From NCBI GenBank assembly GCA_963831385.1, contig CAWHPW010000006.1, forward strand, positions 62,001-126,000: 64,000 nt of DNA. The letters are read 5' to 3'. The notes under the pieces are model-generated. The model searched no databases and was not told where the DNA came from. It worked only from the letters and a program-made list of their open reading frames with translations. Within the stretch, counting starts at the first letter, position 1; each line of letters opens with the position of its first letter. The translations under genes were made by a program, and so were the position numbers. The DNA comes from JACVRX01 sp963831385 (GTDB lineage: Bacteria; Actinomycetota; Actinomycetes; Jiangellales; Jiangellaceae). This document shows positions 7,817 to 16,337 of this stretch, one piece after another.

Positions 7817-7915
7817 TCGTGAAGATCGTCGTGAAGACTCGCACGCCTGTCGGTGAAGCGGTGGCCATCACGACGATCTTCACAACGTGCTGGAGGGTCG
7901 TGAAGATCGTCGTGA
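7817..7915. repeat. Three 18-bp repeats right of the DUF559 gene (R3/R4/R5)
   Basis: R3 (7817-7834, TCGTGAAGATCGTCGTGA), R4 (7868-7885, inverted, one mismatch) and R5 (7898-7915, identical to R3) alternate in orientation. R3 to R4 is again 51 bp start-to-start, identical to R1/R2 on the other side; R4 to R5 is 30 bp. The core has TCGTGA at both ends, 12 bp apart. R4/R5 could pair in RNA as a tight hairpin before the convergent end of ftsQ and might double as a bidirectional terminator. Confidence 0.9.
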
Positions 7916-7938
7916 TTGGCTGATCTCTAGGGGCCGCG

Positions 7939-8688
7939 TCACGGCGTGAGCGCCGGGCGCTCCGGCGCGGACACGTCGTAGGTGGTCGCCTCCTCACCCA
8001 GCAGGGCCAGCAAGACCTCGGCTTTGCGGTCACCCTTGGCCGAGTCGCCCCAGAGGACCGTGGCACCGCTGACGAGACCGAGTTGCACGTCGGCTTCGCT
8101 ACGGGCGGATACCGTCGCGACGAGCTGACGGAGGTCCACCGGCAAATCCGTCAGCACGGCCACTCCGACGGCTCTGGTCGCCTCGGCCGCGTCGGTGACG
8201 GGAGCGTCGAGCACCGGCAGGTCGCTGGGCTGGGCGTTCGTCCGCCCGAACAGAGCCCCCGTCTCGTCGACAAGCCACCAAGTATCGCCGTCGCCGATCG
8301 TTGCCGCGGCGACCCGAGGAGTGACTGCCACGACAAGTGTCCGTGGCCACGAGCGCTCGACGGACACAGCGGAGATCTCCGGCAACTCTGCGACCCGCTT
8401 GCCGAGTGCGGTCGTATCGACCCGGATCAGCTGGGAGCCGACCTGGGCAGCCGCAACGGACAGCACCTGGTCGGCGAGTGGGCTGTCGGTGCCCTCGACG
8501 CGGACCGTCTCGAGTTTGGTGACATCTGACCAGCCGACGAGCCACACCGCACCACCGACAGCCGCGACGGCAAGTACGGCCGCAAGGCCGTAGATGATGC
8601 CCCGCAGTCGGCGCCGGCGCGTCCGCTGTTCGGCGAACCGCACAGCCGGCGGTGCTGGACGACGCGCAGAGGTCCGCGAGCCGGTCAT
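7939..8688 (-). CDS. ftsQ: Cell division protein FtsQ
   Basis: 249 residues from ATG 8688, which overlaps the murC stop as ATGA. A short basic cytoplasmic segment (residues 1-28) is followed by one transmembrane helix (GIIYGLAAVLAVAAVGGAVWL), a POTRA domain (VRVEGTDSPLADQVL; SVERSWPRTLVVAVTPR) and the beta domain. FtsQ links FtsL and partner proteins to the septal synthase FtsW/FtsI at the outer face of the membrane. Length and order are standard for actinobacteria. It is the last gene before the inserted DUF559 unit. Confidence 0.93.
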   Translation of the reverse strand: MTGSRTSARRPAPPAVRFAEQRTRRRRLRGIIYGLAAVLAVAAVGGAVWLVGWSDVTKLETVRVEGTDSPLADQVLSVAAAQVGSQLIRVDTTALGKRVAELPEISAVSVERSWPRTLVVAVTPRVAAATIGDGDTWWLVDETGALFGRTNAQPSDLPVLDAPVTDAAEATRAVGVAVLTDLPVDLRQLVATVSARSEADVQLGLVSGATVLWGDSAKGDRKAEVLLALLGEEATTYDVSAPERPALTP

Positions 8689-10109
8689 CCGAGCTGACCG
8701 GCTGGTTCTTGTTCCAGTAGCTCCAGGATCTCCGGTCCGACGAGCGTGACGTCGCCGGCGCCGAAGGTGAATACGACATCTCCTGGCTGGAGCCGCTTGG
8801 CCACCACCGATGGGACCGCCGACCACGACGGCTCGAACGTCACTACCTCGGCCGGCAACGGGACTGCCTCTGCGACAAGCGCCCCCGTCACGCCGGGCTC
8901 CGGGTCCTCGCGCGCTGCATACACGTCCATCACGATCACCTCGTCGGCCGCGCCCAGCGCCTTGCCGAACTCGGTCGCGAAGATCCTGGTTCGGCTGAAC
9001 AGGTGCGGCTGGAAGACGGCAACGACGCGGCCATCGCCGGCCAGAGGGCGGGCTGCGGCCAGAACCGCGGCCACCTCCGTCGGGTGGTGTGCGTAGTCGT
9101 CGTACACCCACACCCCGCCGGCGTACCCCTTGAGCTCGAAGCGCCGTCGGGTGCCGGTGAAGCCAGCGAGCCCTTCGCACAGCTCCCGCGCGCCGAAGCC
9201 CAGTCCGAGGCCCGCGGTCAGGGCAGCAGCGGCGTTGAGCGCGTTGTGCCGCCCCGGCTGCCGCAAGGTGACCCGGCCCAATTGCCGGCTCTGACTGATC
9301 AGCTCGAAGGAAACTCGCGTGCCGGCGAGGGCGATCTCGGCCACGCGGACATCGGCGCTAGCGGACTCTCCGTAGGTGCGCACCTCGATGCCGCGTGCCC
9401 TGGATCGGTCGGCGAGCGCCAGCGCCCCATGGTCGTCGGCACAGGCGACCAACAACCCCGTCACCTGAGCGGCGAACGCGTCGAAGGCCCGCACGTACGC
9501 CTCTGACGTGCGGAAGTTGTCCAGGTGGTCCGCCTCCACGTTGGTGACGATCGCCACCTCTGGGTCGTAGGCGATGAAGGATCCGTCGCTTTCGTCTGCC
9601 TCGGCGACGAAAATGTCGCCCGAGCCGTTGTGAGCATTCGCACCCGACTCGTTGAGATTGCCGCCGATGGCGAACGAAGGGTCAGCGCCGCAGTGCTGCA
9701 GGGCGACGGTGAGCATCGAGGTCGTCGTCGTCTTTCCGTGCGTCCCTGCGACGGCGACCGCCCGCCGATCGGCCATGACCGATGCCAGTGCGGCGGCGCG
9801 CGGAAGCACCCGGATACGGCGGTGATGTGCCTCGACGACCTCCGGGTTGTCCTCTCGGATGGCGGTCGAGACGACGACCGTGTCGGCCATGCCGAGTTGA
9901 GCCGCCGCATGGCCGACGAACACCGTGGCCCCCAGCGCTCTGAGGCTGGTCAGGACACTTGAATCCTTGGCATCGCTGCCAGAGACCGCGATGCCGCGGG
10001 CGAGCATGATTCGGGCGATGCCACTCATTCCCGCGCCGCCGATCCCGACGAAGTGCACACTGCCGAGCGCTTCGGCGGGGAGCACCCGATCCGGGGGTGC
10101 GACGATCAC
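8685..10109 (-). CDS. murC: UDP-N-acetylmuramate--L-alanine ligase
   Basis: 474 residues from GTG 10109; GGAGG at 10120-10116 lies 6 nt upstream and the start overlaps the murG stop as GTGA. It adds L-Ala to UDP-MurNAc, the first step of stem-peptide assembly in the cytoplasm. The N-terminal UDP-binding Rossmann part (HFVGIGGAGMSGIARIML), the ATP loop GTHGKTTTTSM, and the central EADESDGSF and NVEADHLDN motifs are all present, as is the C-terminal domain (YDDYAHHPTEV). Order murG-murC-ftsQ is the usual one. Confidence 0.96.
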   Translation of the reverse strand: MIVAPPDRVLPAEALGSVHFVGIGGAGMSGIARIMLARGIAVSGSDAKDSSVLTSLRALGATVFVGHAAAQLGMADTVVVSTAIREDNPEVVEAHHRRIRVLPRAAALASVMADRRAVAVAGTHGKTTTTSMLTVALQHCGADPSFAIGGNLNESGANAHNGSGDIFVAEADESDGSFIAYDPEVAIVTNVEADHLDNFRTSEAYVRAFDAFAAQVTGLLVACADDHGALALADRSRARGIEVRTYGESASADVRVAEIALAGTRVSFELISQSRQLGRVTLRQPGRHNALNAAAALTAGLGLGFGARELCEGLAGFTGTRRRFELKGYAGGVWVYDDYAHHPTEVAAVLAAARPLAGDGRVVAVFQPHLFSRTRIFATEFGKALGAADEVIVMDVYAAREDPEPGVTGALVAEAVPLPAEVVTFEPSWSAVPSVVAKRLQPGDVVFTFGAGDVTLVGPEILELLEQEPAGQLG

Positions 10110-11206
10110 CACGAACCTCCACTGACCCGCGCCCCGGCGACGGCGCGCCGAATCATCTGCGCGAGCCGCTCGTCCGCGTCGCGCCGGCCGAGCGTAGCGG
10201 CTGCGGCGCTCATGGCAGCAAGGCGCTCGCCGTCGGCCAGCAGTGGGGGCACATGTCGGCTGATCCAGGTTCCGGTCAGGCTCGCATCGTCGACGAGCAG
10301 CGCTGCCTCGGCCTCGACCAACGGTTGCGCATTCAGCCGCTGCTCGCCGTTGCCGTGGGGAAGCGGGACGAATACTGCCGGAAGACCGACCGCGGCAAGT
10401 TCGGCGCAAGTGATCGCGCCGGCCCGGCACAGCGCTAGATCCGCAGCAGCGTAGGCAAGATCCATCCGGTCGACGTATGGCACGGCGACGTACGGAACTG
10501 TGTCATCTGTCAACGGGACAGGGTCGTTGCCGTGACCCACAGCATGCAGTACTTGCACATCCGCGCCGGTCAGGGCGTTGGCTGCCTCGGCCATCGCCTG
10601 GTTGATCCGGCGGGCCCCCTGGCTGCCGCCGAAGGCGAACAGGGTCGGCAAGTCGGGATGCAGCCCGAACGTCGAGCGTGCCACGGGCCGCTGCGCTGCC
10701 CGGTCGAGAGTCGCGACAGCACGCCGCAAAGGAATCCCCACGTGTTCGGCGTGGGGTAGTTGGATGTGTGCCGAGGCAACGGCGACATGGCGGGTCAGCC
10801 TGGCACCGATCCGGTTCGCCAGCCCTGGCCGGGCATTGGCCTCATGCACGACGATCGGGATCCGCAGCCGGCGGGCGGCCAGGTACGCCGGCAGCGCCAC
10901 ATAGCCGCCGAAGCCGACAACGACGTCTGCTCCGCGCTGTCGCAAAATTGTCGTCGTGGCGTCGACTGCCCCCCGGAGCCGACCGGGCAGCCGGAGCAGT
11001 TCGATGCTTGGCCGCCGCGGCAGCGGAACCGCCGGGATGAGCGCCAGCTCGTAACCCCGCTCCGGAACCAGCCGCCGCTCGAGTCCGCGCTCAGTACCGA
11101 GCGCGGTCACCTCGACCGCCGGATCGTTCCGGCGCAGAGCGTCGGCGGTCGCGAGAGCGGGCTCGACGTGGCCCGCCGTGCCGCCCCCGGCGAGCACGAC
11201 CCGCAC
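10106..11206 (-). CDS. murG: UDP-GlcNAc:lipid I N-acetylglucosamine transferase
   Basis: 366 residues from GTG 11206. It converts lipid I to lipid II on the inner membrane face. The N-terminal GT28 half carries the glycine-rich loop LAGGGTAGHVEPALA and VGFGGYVALPAYLAA; the C-terminal half has FGGSQGARRINQAM and the UDP-GlcNAc site region LCRAGAITCAELAAVGLPAVFVP with a following GNGEQ loop. The start shares one base with the ftsW stop (TAGTG), pointing to translational coupling. Confidence 0.96.
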   Translation of the reverse strand: MRVVLAGGGTAGHVEPALATADALRRNDPAVEVTALGTERGLERRLVPERGYELALIPAVPLPRRPSIELLRLPGRLRGAVDATTTILRQRGADVVVGFGGYVALPAYLAARRLRIPIVVHEANARPGLANRIGARLTRHVAVASAHIQLPHAEHVGIPLRRAVATLDRAAQRPVARSTFGLHPDLPTLFAFGGSQGARRINQAMAEAANALTGADVQVLHAVGHGNDPVPLTDDTVPYVAVPYVDRMDLAYAAADLALCRAGAITCAELAAVGLPAVFVPLPHGNGEQRLNAQPLVEAEAALLVDDASLTGTWISRHVPPLLADGERLAAMSAAAATLGRRDADERLAQMIRRAVAGARVSGGSW

Positions 11207-12456
11207 TAGACGTTCACGCCTCCTCGCTCGCGCCGGTCTGCGCTTTGGTCGCCCCGGCGGTGTCGCCGTGCCGCCAGCGCCGCCCGGGCCCCAGGTTCCC
11301 GTCGGGCGAACGACACCAGCACACCCACCGCAACCAGCATGGGCACCAACGCCGAACCGCCGTAGGAGACCAACGGCAGAGGAACGCCGACGATCGGCAG
11401 TACGGCCAGCACGCTACCCATGTTGACCAGAGCCTGAATCAGCAACCAGCCGGTGATCCCGGCCGCCGCGAGGCGGACGAATGGGTCCTGGGCGTTCCAC
11501 GCTATTCGGATGCCCGCGTAGCCGAGGACCAGGAACAGCGCGATCACCATCAGGGTTCCCGGCAGGCCGAGCTCTTCACCGATGATGGCAAAGATGAAGT
11601 CGGTATGGGCACCGGGCAGCCCACCCCACTTCTCCACGCTGGCACCGAGCCCTCGGCCCCACCAGCCGCCGTTGGAGAACGCGTAGATCGAGTGCGCCGC
11701 CTGGAACGTGCGGTCGTCGACGTCGGCGAACGGGTCCAGGAACAACCGGACCCGATCCAGGCGGTATTCGGCCGCCAGCACGAAGTACACGCCGACGACG
11801 GCGGCCGTGCCGACCGCGAGGCCGAACAACCAGCTGGGAACGCCGACCACCCACAGCAGGGTCAGAACCACGGCCATCAGCACAATGGCGGTACCCAGGT
11901 CGCCCTGCCCGACGGTGAGCGCCACGACGAACACTGCGACCGGGACAAAGGGGACGACCAGGTGCTTCCACGGCCGGACGAGACGACCGTTGCCAGCCAG
12001 CACCGCAGCTCCCCACACGACGAGACCGAGCTTGGCGAATTCCGACGGCTGGATGTTGAACGGACCGCCGAAGTCGATCCAGTTCTGGTTTCCGCTGACC
12101 TCGACCCCGATTCCGGGCACGTACGTCAGCGAGAGCAGGGCCACCGAGATGATCAGCAGGATCAGCCCCAATCGGCGGATCATCAGTGGTGACAGCCGCG
12201 ACGCCACGAACGCGAGCGGCAGCGCGGCGAGGACCCACGCGAGCTGCCGGGCCACGATGAAGTAGGAAGATCCGTGGAAGCGCAGCGAGGCCACACTCGA
12301 CGCCGAGAACACCATGACCAGCCCCAGCGTCAGCAGCAGCCCGGCCGAGCCGAGGACCAGGTAATACGAGGCCAGTGGGCGGCGCAGTAGGTGCGATGCC
12401 GCTGCGACGCCGGCCGACAACACCGACCGCGGCGCGCTGTCAGCGTCGGTCGCCAT
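11206..12456 (-). CDS. ftsW: Septal peptidoglycan glycosyltransferase FtsW (SEDS family)
   Basis: 416 residues from ATG 12456, overlapping murD by 17 nt. About ten transmembrane helices are predicted from hydrophobicity. SEDS hallmarks are visible: GQGDLGTAIVLMAV, the loop following SIYAFSNGGWWGRGLGAS, HTDFIFAIIGEELGLPG, and the C-terminal VPLPLVSYGGSALVP. FtsW polymerises lipid II into septal glycan together with its cognate class B PBP FtsI. An ATP-binding role is not expected. The basic C-terminal tail (REPGARAALAARRHRR) is cytoplasmic. Confidence 0.95.
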   Translation of the reverse strand: MATDADSAPRSVLSAGVAAASHLLRRPLASYYLVLGSAGLLLTLGLVMVFSASSVASLRFHGSSYFIVARQLAWVLAALPLAFVASRLSPLMIRRLGLILLIISVALLSLTYVPGIGVEVSGNQNWIDFGGPFNIQPSEFAKLGLVVWGAAVLAGNGRLVRPWKHLVVPFVPVAVFVVALTVGQGDLGTAIVLMAVVLTLLWVVGVPSWLFGLAVGTAAVVGVYFVLAAEYRLDRVRLFLDPFADVDDRTFQAAHSIYAFSNGGWWGRGLGASVEKWGGLPGAHTDFIFAIIGEELGLPGTLMVIALFLVLGYAGIRIAWNAQDPFVRLAAAGITGWLLIQALVNMGSVLAVLPIVGVPLPLVSYGGSALVPMLVAVGVLVSFARREPGARAALAARRHRRGDQSADRRERGGVNV

Positions 12457-13894
12457 GACGCCGCACTGCGGCGGCGAAGGCTTCCCCACGGGCCGCGTAG
12501 TTGCCGAACATGTCCATCGACGCGCAGGCCGGCGCCAGCAGCACAGTACTGCCCGGGCGGGCGAGCGCCGCAGCCTCGGCGACCACACGGTCCATGACGT
12601 CATTGTCGGTTTCGGGCACGTTGATGACCGGGACGTCGGGGGCGTGTCGCGCCAGTGCCTGGGCGAGCAGGTCCCGGTCGGCCCCGATCAGTACCACCCC
12701 CCTGAGCCGGTCGCGTACCGCGGTGACGAGTGAGTCGAACTGCGCTCCCTTGGCCAGCCCCCCGGCAATCCAGACCACGTCGTCGAAGGCTCTCAGGGAC
12801 GCCTGCGCCGCGTGCGGGTTCGTCGCCTTCGAGTCGTCGACGTAGGAGATCCCGTCCACCGTGTCGACAACAGCAATCCGGTGCGGCTCCGGCCGGAAGG
12901 CACGAATCCCGTCCCGAACGGCGACCGGTGGAACCCCGATCGAACGGGCCAGTGCGGCCGCGACCAGCGCGTTCGTGACGTTGTGCGGCGCCGCAGCCAC
13001 GAGGTCGGCGACGGTCCCAAGCTCAGCTGCAGCGGTCTGCCGCTCGGCGACGAACGCCCGGTCGGCCAGCACGCCGTCGACGACGCCCAGCATGCCGACC
13101 TCGGGAATCCCCGACGTCACACCGATGGCGCGAGCGCCTTCGGTCACCGCGGCCGCCCGGACCAGCCGCTCGGTCTCCGGGTCTTCGACGTTGTAGACGC
13201 AGGCGGCTTGGACACCGTGGTACACGCGGCCCTTGTCGGCTGAATAGGCCGCGAGCGACCCGTGCCAGTCGAGATGGTCGGGAGCAATGTTGAGTACGGC
13301 GGCTGAGCGCGCCGTCATCGAGGTGACCCAGTGCAACTGGTAGCTCGACAGCTCCAGCGCGATCACGTCGTACGGCTGCGGGTGCAGCACGGCCTCGACG
13401 ACCGGATCGCCGACGTTGCCGGCCGCGGTCGTTCTCAGTCCCGAGGCCCGAAGGATCTCGGCGAGCATCCGCACAGTCGTGGTCTTGCCGTTGGTACCGG
13501 TGACCGCAAGCCAGGGGGCGGGGCGGTCGACGTCGCGCAGGCGCCAGGCCAACTCGACCTCCCCCCAGATCGGGATACCGGCCCGCCCGGCCGCCAGCAG
13601 CAGCGGCGCCGTCGGTCGCCATCCCGGCGAGGTGACGACCAGCCGCGCGTCGGTCGGCAGCCGGTCCGCGGCTCCGGGTCCGAGGCGGACCTTCCCGCCG
13701 AGGATTTCCAGCACGCGGGCACGGTCGTTCTCAGCTGCGCCGTCACGTTCGTCGACGATCGTCACCATCGCGCCCAGCCCGAGCAGGGCGTCGGCGGCCG
13801 CGAATCCGGACACGCCGATTCCGGCTACCAAGACGGACAGAGCTGACCAGTCGCTGGTCCGGTCCGCCACGGCAAGCCAGTCCGGCGACGTCAC
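12440..13894 (-). CDS. murD: UDP-N-acetylmuramoylalanine--D-glutamate ligase
   Basis: 484 residues from GTG 13894, which overlaps the mraY stop as GTGA; an ATG five codons upstream is possible. It adds D-Glu to UDP-MurNAc-L-Ala. The N-terminal UDP-binding domain (VLVAGIGVSGFAAADAL), ATP loop VTGTNGKTTTVRML, NIAPDHLDWHGS, the Mg-site helices and the C-terminal DDSKATNPHAA and LLAPACASMDMF motifs are intact. It lies between mraY and ftsW as in other actinobacteria. Confidence 0.96.
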   Translation of the reverse strand: MTSPDWLAVADRTSDWSALSVLVAGIGVSGFAAADALLGLGAMVTIVDERDGAAENDRARVLEILGGKVRLGPGAADRLPTDARLVVTSPGWRPTAPLLLAAGRAGIPIWGEVELAWRLRDVDRPAPWLAVTGTNGKTTTVRMLAEILRASGLRTTAAGNVGDPVVEAVLHPQPYDVIALELSSYQLHWVTSMTARSAAVLNIAPDHLDWHGSLAAYSADKGRVYHGVQAACVYNVEDPETERLVRAAAVTEGARAIGVTSGIPEVGMLGVVDGVLADRAFVAERQTAAAELGTVADLVAAAPHNVTNALVAAALARSIGVPPVAVRDGIRAFRPEPHRIAVVDTVDGISYVDDSKATNPHAAQASLRAFDDVVWIAGGLAKGAQFDSLVTAVRDRLRGVVLIGADRDLLAQALARHAPDVPVINVPETDNDVMDRVVAEAAALARPGSTVLLAPACASMDMFGNYAARGEAFAAAVRRHGDRR

Positions 13895-14952
13895 GCGCCG
13901 ACCACCCACTCGGCGTAGAAAACACCGAGGCCGAACGCGACGAACATGCCGGCGATGATCCAGAACCGGATGACGATCGTCACCTCGGCCCAGCCCTTGA
14001 GCTCGAAATGGTGCTGCAGCGGCGCCATCCTGAACAGTCGCTTTCCCCCAGTGGCCTTGAACCAGCCGACTTGCAGCGCCACCGAGACCGTGATCAGCGC
14101 GAAGAGCCCGCCCAGCACCAGCAGCAGCAGCTCGGTGCGGCTGACGATCGCCAGCCCGGCGAGGGCGCCGCCGAGCGCCAACGAGCCCGTGTCACCCATG
14201 AAGATCTTGGCCGGTGACGCGTTCCACCACAGGAACCCGAAGCAGGCCCCAACGAGCGTCGCTGCCACGACTGCCAGATCGAGAGGATCGCGGATCTCGT
14301 AGCAGCTCGGGCCCGGTGCGATCTGACAGCTCTGGTTGTACTGCCAGACCCCGATGAGGGTGTACGCGCCGAAGACCATCACGCAGGCGCCGGTGGCCAG
14401 TCCGTCGAGCCCGTCGGTCAGGTTCACCCCGTTGGACGCGCCGGTGACCATGATCAACGCCCAAGCCACGAACAACACCGGGCCGAGGACCAGGGGGGTG
14501 TCGCGCAAGACCGACAACGCGTCTGAGGCCGGCGTATACCCCTGCTCGTCGGGAAAGCGCAGCGCCGCCACGGCGAACACGACGGCGACGGCGGCCTGCG
14601 CGCCCATCTTCGCGCCGGTACGCAGGCCGAGGCTGCGCTGTTTGTTGATCTTGATGAAGTCGTCGACGAAACCAACCGCCCCCAGGCCGACGACGAGGAA
14701 CAGGACCAAAAGCCCGGACACCGAGGGCGACGACAACCGCACGAGGTGGGCCATCGTGTAGCCGGCGAGGACGGCGATGATGATGACGGCGCCACCCATC
14801 GTCGGCGTCCCGCGTTTGACGTGATGGCTGGTCGGGCCGTCGTCTCGGATGAGCTGCCCGTAGTTCTGCCGGATCAAGAGCCGGATCGCTGCCGGCGTCG
14901 CGAGGATCGATACCACGAGCGAAACCACCGCTGCGGTCAGGACCGCGATCAC
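13891..14952 (-). CDS. mraY: Phospho-N-acetylmuramoyl-pentapeptide transferase
   Basis: 353 residues from GTG 14952 (GTGA overlap with murF). An integral membrane enzyme that transfers phospho-MurNAc-pentapeptide to undecaprenyl phosphate, giving lipid I. Ten hydrophobic helices alternate with the catalytic loops: KRGTPTMGGAVII, VGFVDDFIKI (Asp pair), NGVNLTDGLDGLATG and FMGDTGSLALGG; PLQHHFELKGW near the C-terminus is the conserved histidine loop. All key acidic residues are in place. Confidence 0.97.
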   Translation of the reverse strand: MIAVLTAAVVSLVVSILATPAAIRLLIRQNYGQLIRDDGPTSHHVKRGTPTMGGAVIIIAVLAGYTMAHLVRLSSPSVSGLLVLFLVVGLGAVGFVDDFIKINKQRSLGLRTGAKMGAQAAVAVVFAVAALRFPDEQGYTPASDALSVLRDTPLVLGPVLFVAWALIMVTGASNGVNLTDGLDGLATGACVMVFGAYTLIGVWQYNQSCQIAPGPSCYEIRDPLDLAVVAATLVGACFGFLWWNASPAKIFMGDTGSLALGGALAGLAIVSRTELLLLVLGGLFALITVSVALQVGWFKATGGKRLFRMAPLQHHFELKGWAEVTIVIRFWIIAGMFVAFGLGVFYAEWVVGA

Positions 14953-16337
14953 GGGGTCACCTCCGGAAGCAGCGCATCGACGAGCCGTTCCAGGCCGGCC
15001 GCCCGTGACGCTTTGACCAGCACGACGTCGCCAGGGCGAAGCTGCGCGTTCAGCAGGTCGAGCGCCGCCTCGATGTCAGGAACCCAGGCTGCCTCGTCTG
15101 CCCAGGAACCCTCGTGCGCCGCGCCGAGATGGACCGTTCGGGCGGCCGATCCGACGGCGACGAGCCGGTTGACGTCCAGCCGGACGGCGAGCCGGCCCAG
15201 CGCGTCGTGTTCGGCAGCCGACGCCTCGCCCAGCTCGCGCATCTCACCCAGCACAGCCCAGGTTCGCCGGCCGCCGGCCATCGCTACCAGCGCCTTGAGC
15301 GCCGCGCGCATCGACTCTGGGTTGGCGTTGTAGGCGTCGTTGACGACAGTGACGCCGTCCGGCCGCTCGTGGACCTCCATCCGCCAGCGGGAGAGCGCTC
15401 GGGCCTTGCTCAACTCGGCGGCCACGACATCCACGCCCATGCCCACGGCATGGGCCACACCGGCGACCGCCAACGCATTGGCGACGTGGTGCTCACCCAC
15501 CAGGTCCAAGGTGACCGGGGCGGAACCGTCCGGCGCGACCACGGTGAAGCGGGGGAAGCCGCGGGAGTCGAGCCGCACGTCCTGCGCCCTCAGGTCCGCG
15601 TGTACTGACGCACCGACCATCAGCACGCGCGCCTCGGTCAGATCGGCCATCCGGCGGACCAACGGGTCGTCGCCATTGAGCACAGCAGTCCCGTGCCCTG
15701 GCAGCGCCTGGACCAGCTCGGCCTTGGCGCGGGCGATTGCCTCCCGGTCGCCGAACTCGCCGAGGTGGGCGGATCCGACGTTGAGGACGACGCCGATCGT
15801 CGGTGGTGCGACACGACACAATCGGGCGATGTGTCCCGCGCCGCGGGCACCCATTTCGAGCACGAGCGTGCGGGTGCTGAAATCCGCGGCGAGGACGGTC
15901 AGCGGCAAGCCGATGTCGGTGTTGTACGACCCCGGTGCCGCGACCAGCGGGCCCTCGGCCGACAGGACTTGGCTCAGCAGGTCTTTGGTGCCGGTCTTGC
16001 CCGACGAGCCGGTCACGGCGACCACTGTCGCATCGTGGAGCTGGTCGACCACCGATCGAGCCAACAGGCCAAGCGCCGCGACGGAGTCGTCCACGACGAC
16101 AGCCGGGACACCGACCGGGCGTTCGGCCAGAACGGCGACGGCTCCGGCCTCGACGGCCCCGGCCGCGAAGTCATGCCCGTCGACCCGTTCCCCCTTGACG
16201 GCGACGAACAAGCCACGTGGTCCGACCCGTCGAGAATCCGCGACGACGAGCCCGGAGACCACCACACTCGGATCGGGAACGCCGTCGAGGCGCCCGGACG
16301 TCGTGGCGGCAACCTGCTCGAGGCTCAACGGGATCAC
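14949..16337 (-). CDS. murF: UDP-N-acetylmuramoyl-tripeptide--D-alanyl-D-alanine ligase
   Basis: 462 residues from GTG 16337 (GTGA overlap with murE). It adds D-Ala-D-Ala to complete the soluble precursor. Visible are the small N-terminal substrate domain (DSRRVGPRGLFVAVKGERVDGHDF), the ATP loop VTGSSGKTGTKDLL, LEMGARGAGHIARL, NVGSAHLGEFG, and the C-terminal VVNDAYNANPESMRAAL. Size and order are standard. Confidence 0.96.
   Translation of the reverse strand: MIPLSLEQVAATTSGRLDGVPDPSVVVSGLVVADSRRVGPRGLFVAVKGERVDGHDFAAGAVEAGAVAVLAERPVGVPAVVVDDSVAALGLLARSVVDQLHDATVVAVTGSSGKTGTKDLLSQVLSAEGPLVAAPGSYNTDIGLPLTVLAADFSTRTLVLEMGARGAGHIARLCRVAPPTIGVVLNVGSAHLGEFGDREAIARAKAELVQALPGHGTAVLNGDDPLVRRMADLTEARVLMVGASVHADLRAQDVRLDSRGFPRFTVVAPDGSAPVTLDLVGEHHVANALAVAGVAHAVGMGVDVVAAELSKARALSRWRMEVHERPDGVTVVNDAYNANPESMRAALKALVAMAGGRRTWAVLGEMRELGEASAAEHDALGRLAVRLDVNRLVAVGSAARTVHLGAAHEGSWADEAAWVPDIEAALDLLNAQLRPGDVVLVKASRAAGLERLVDALLPEVTP

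Noticed and set aside
6652..7915. CRISPR array
   Set aside because: Only five copies, alternating in orientation, around a gene, with no cas genes and no regular spacers.
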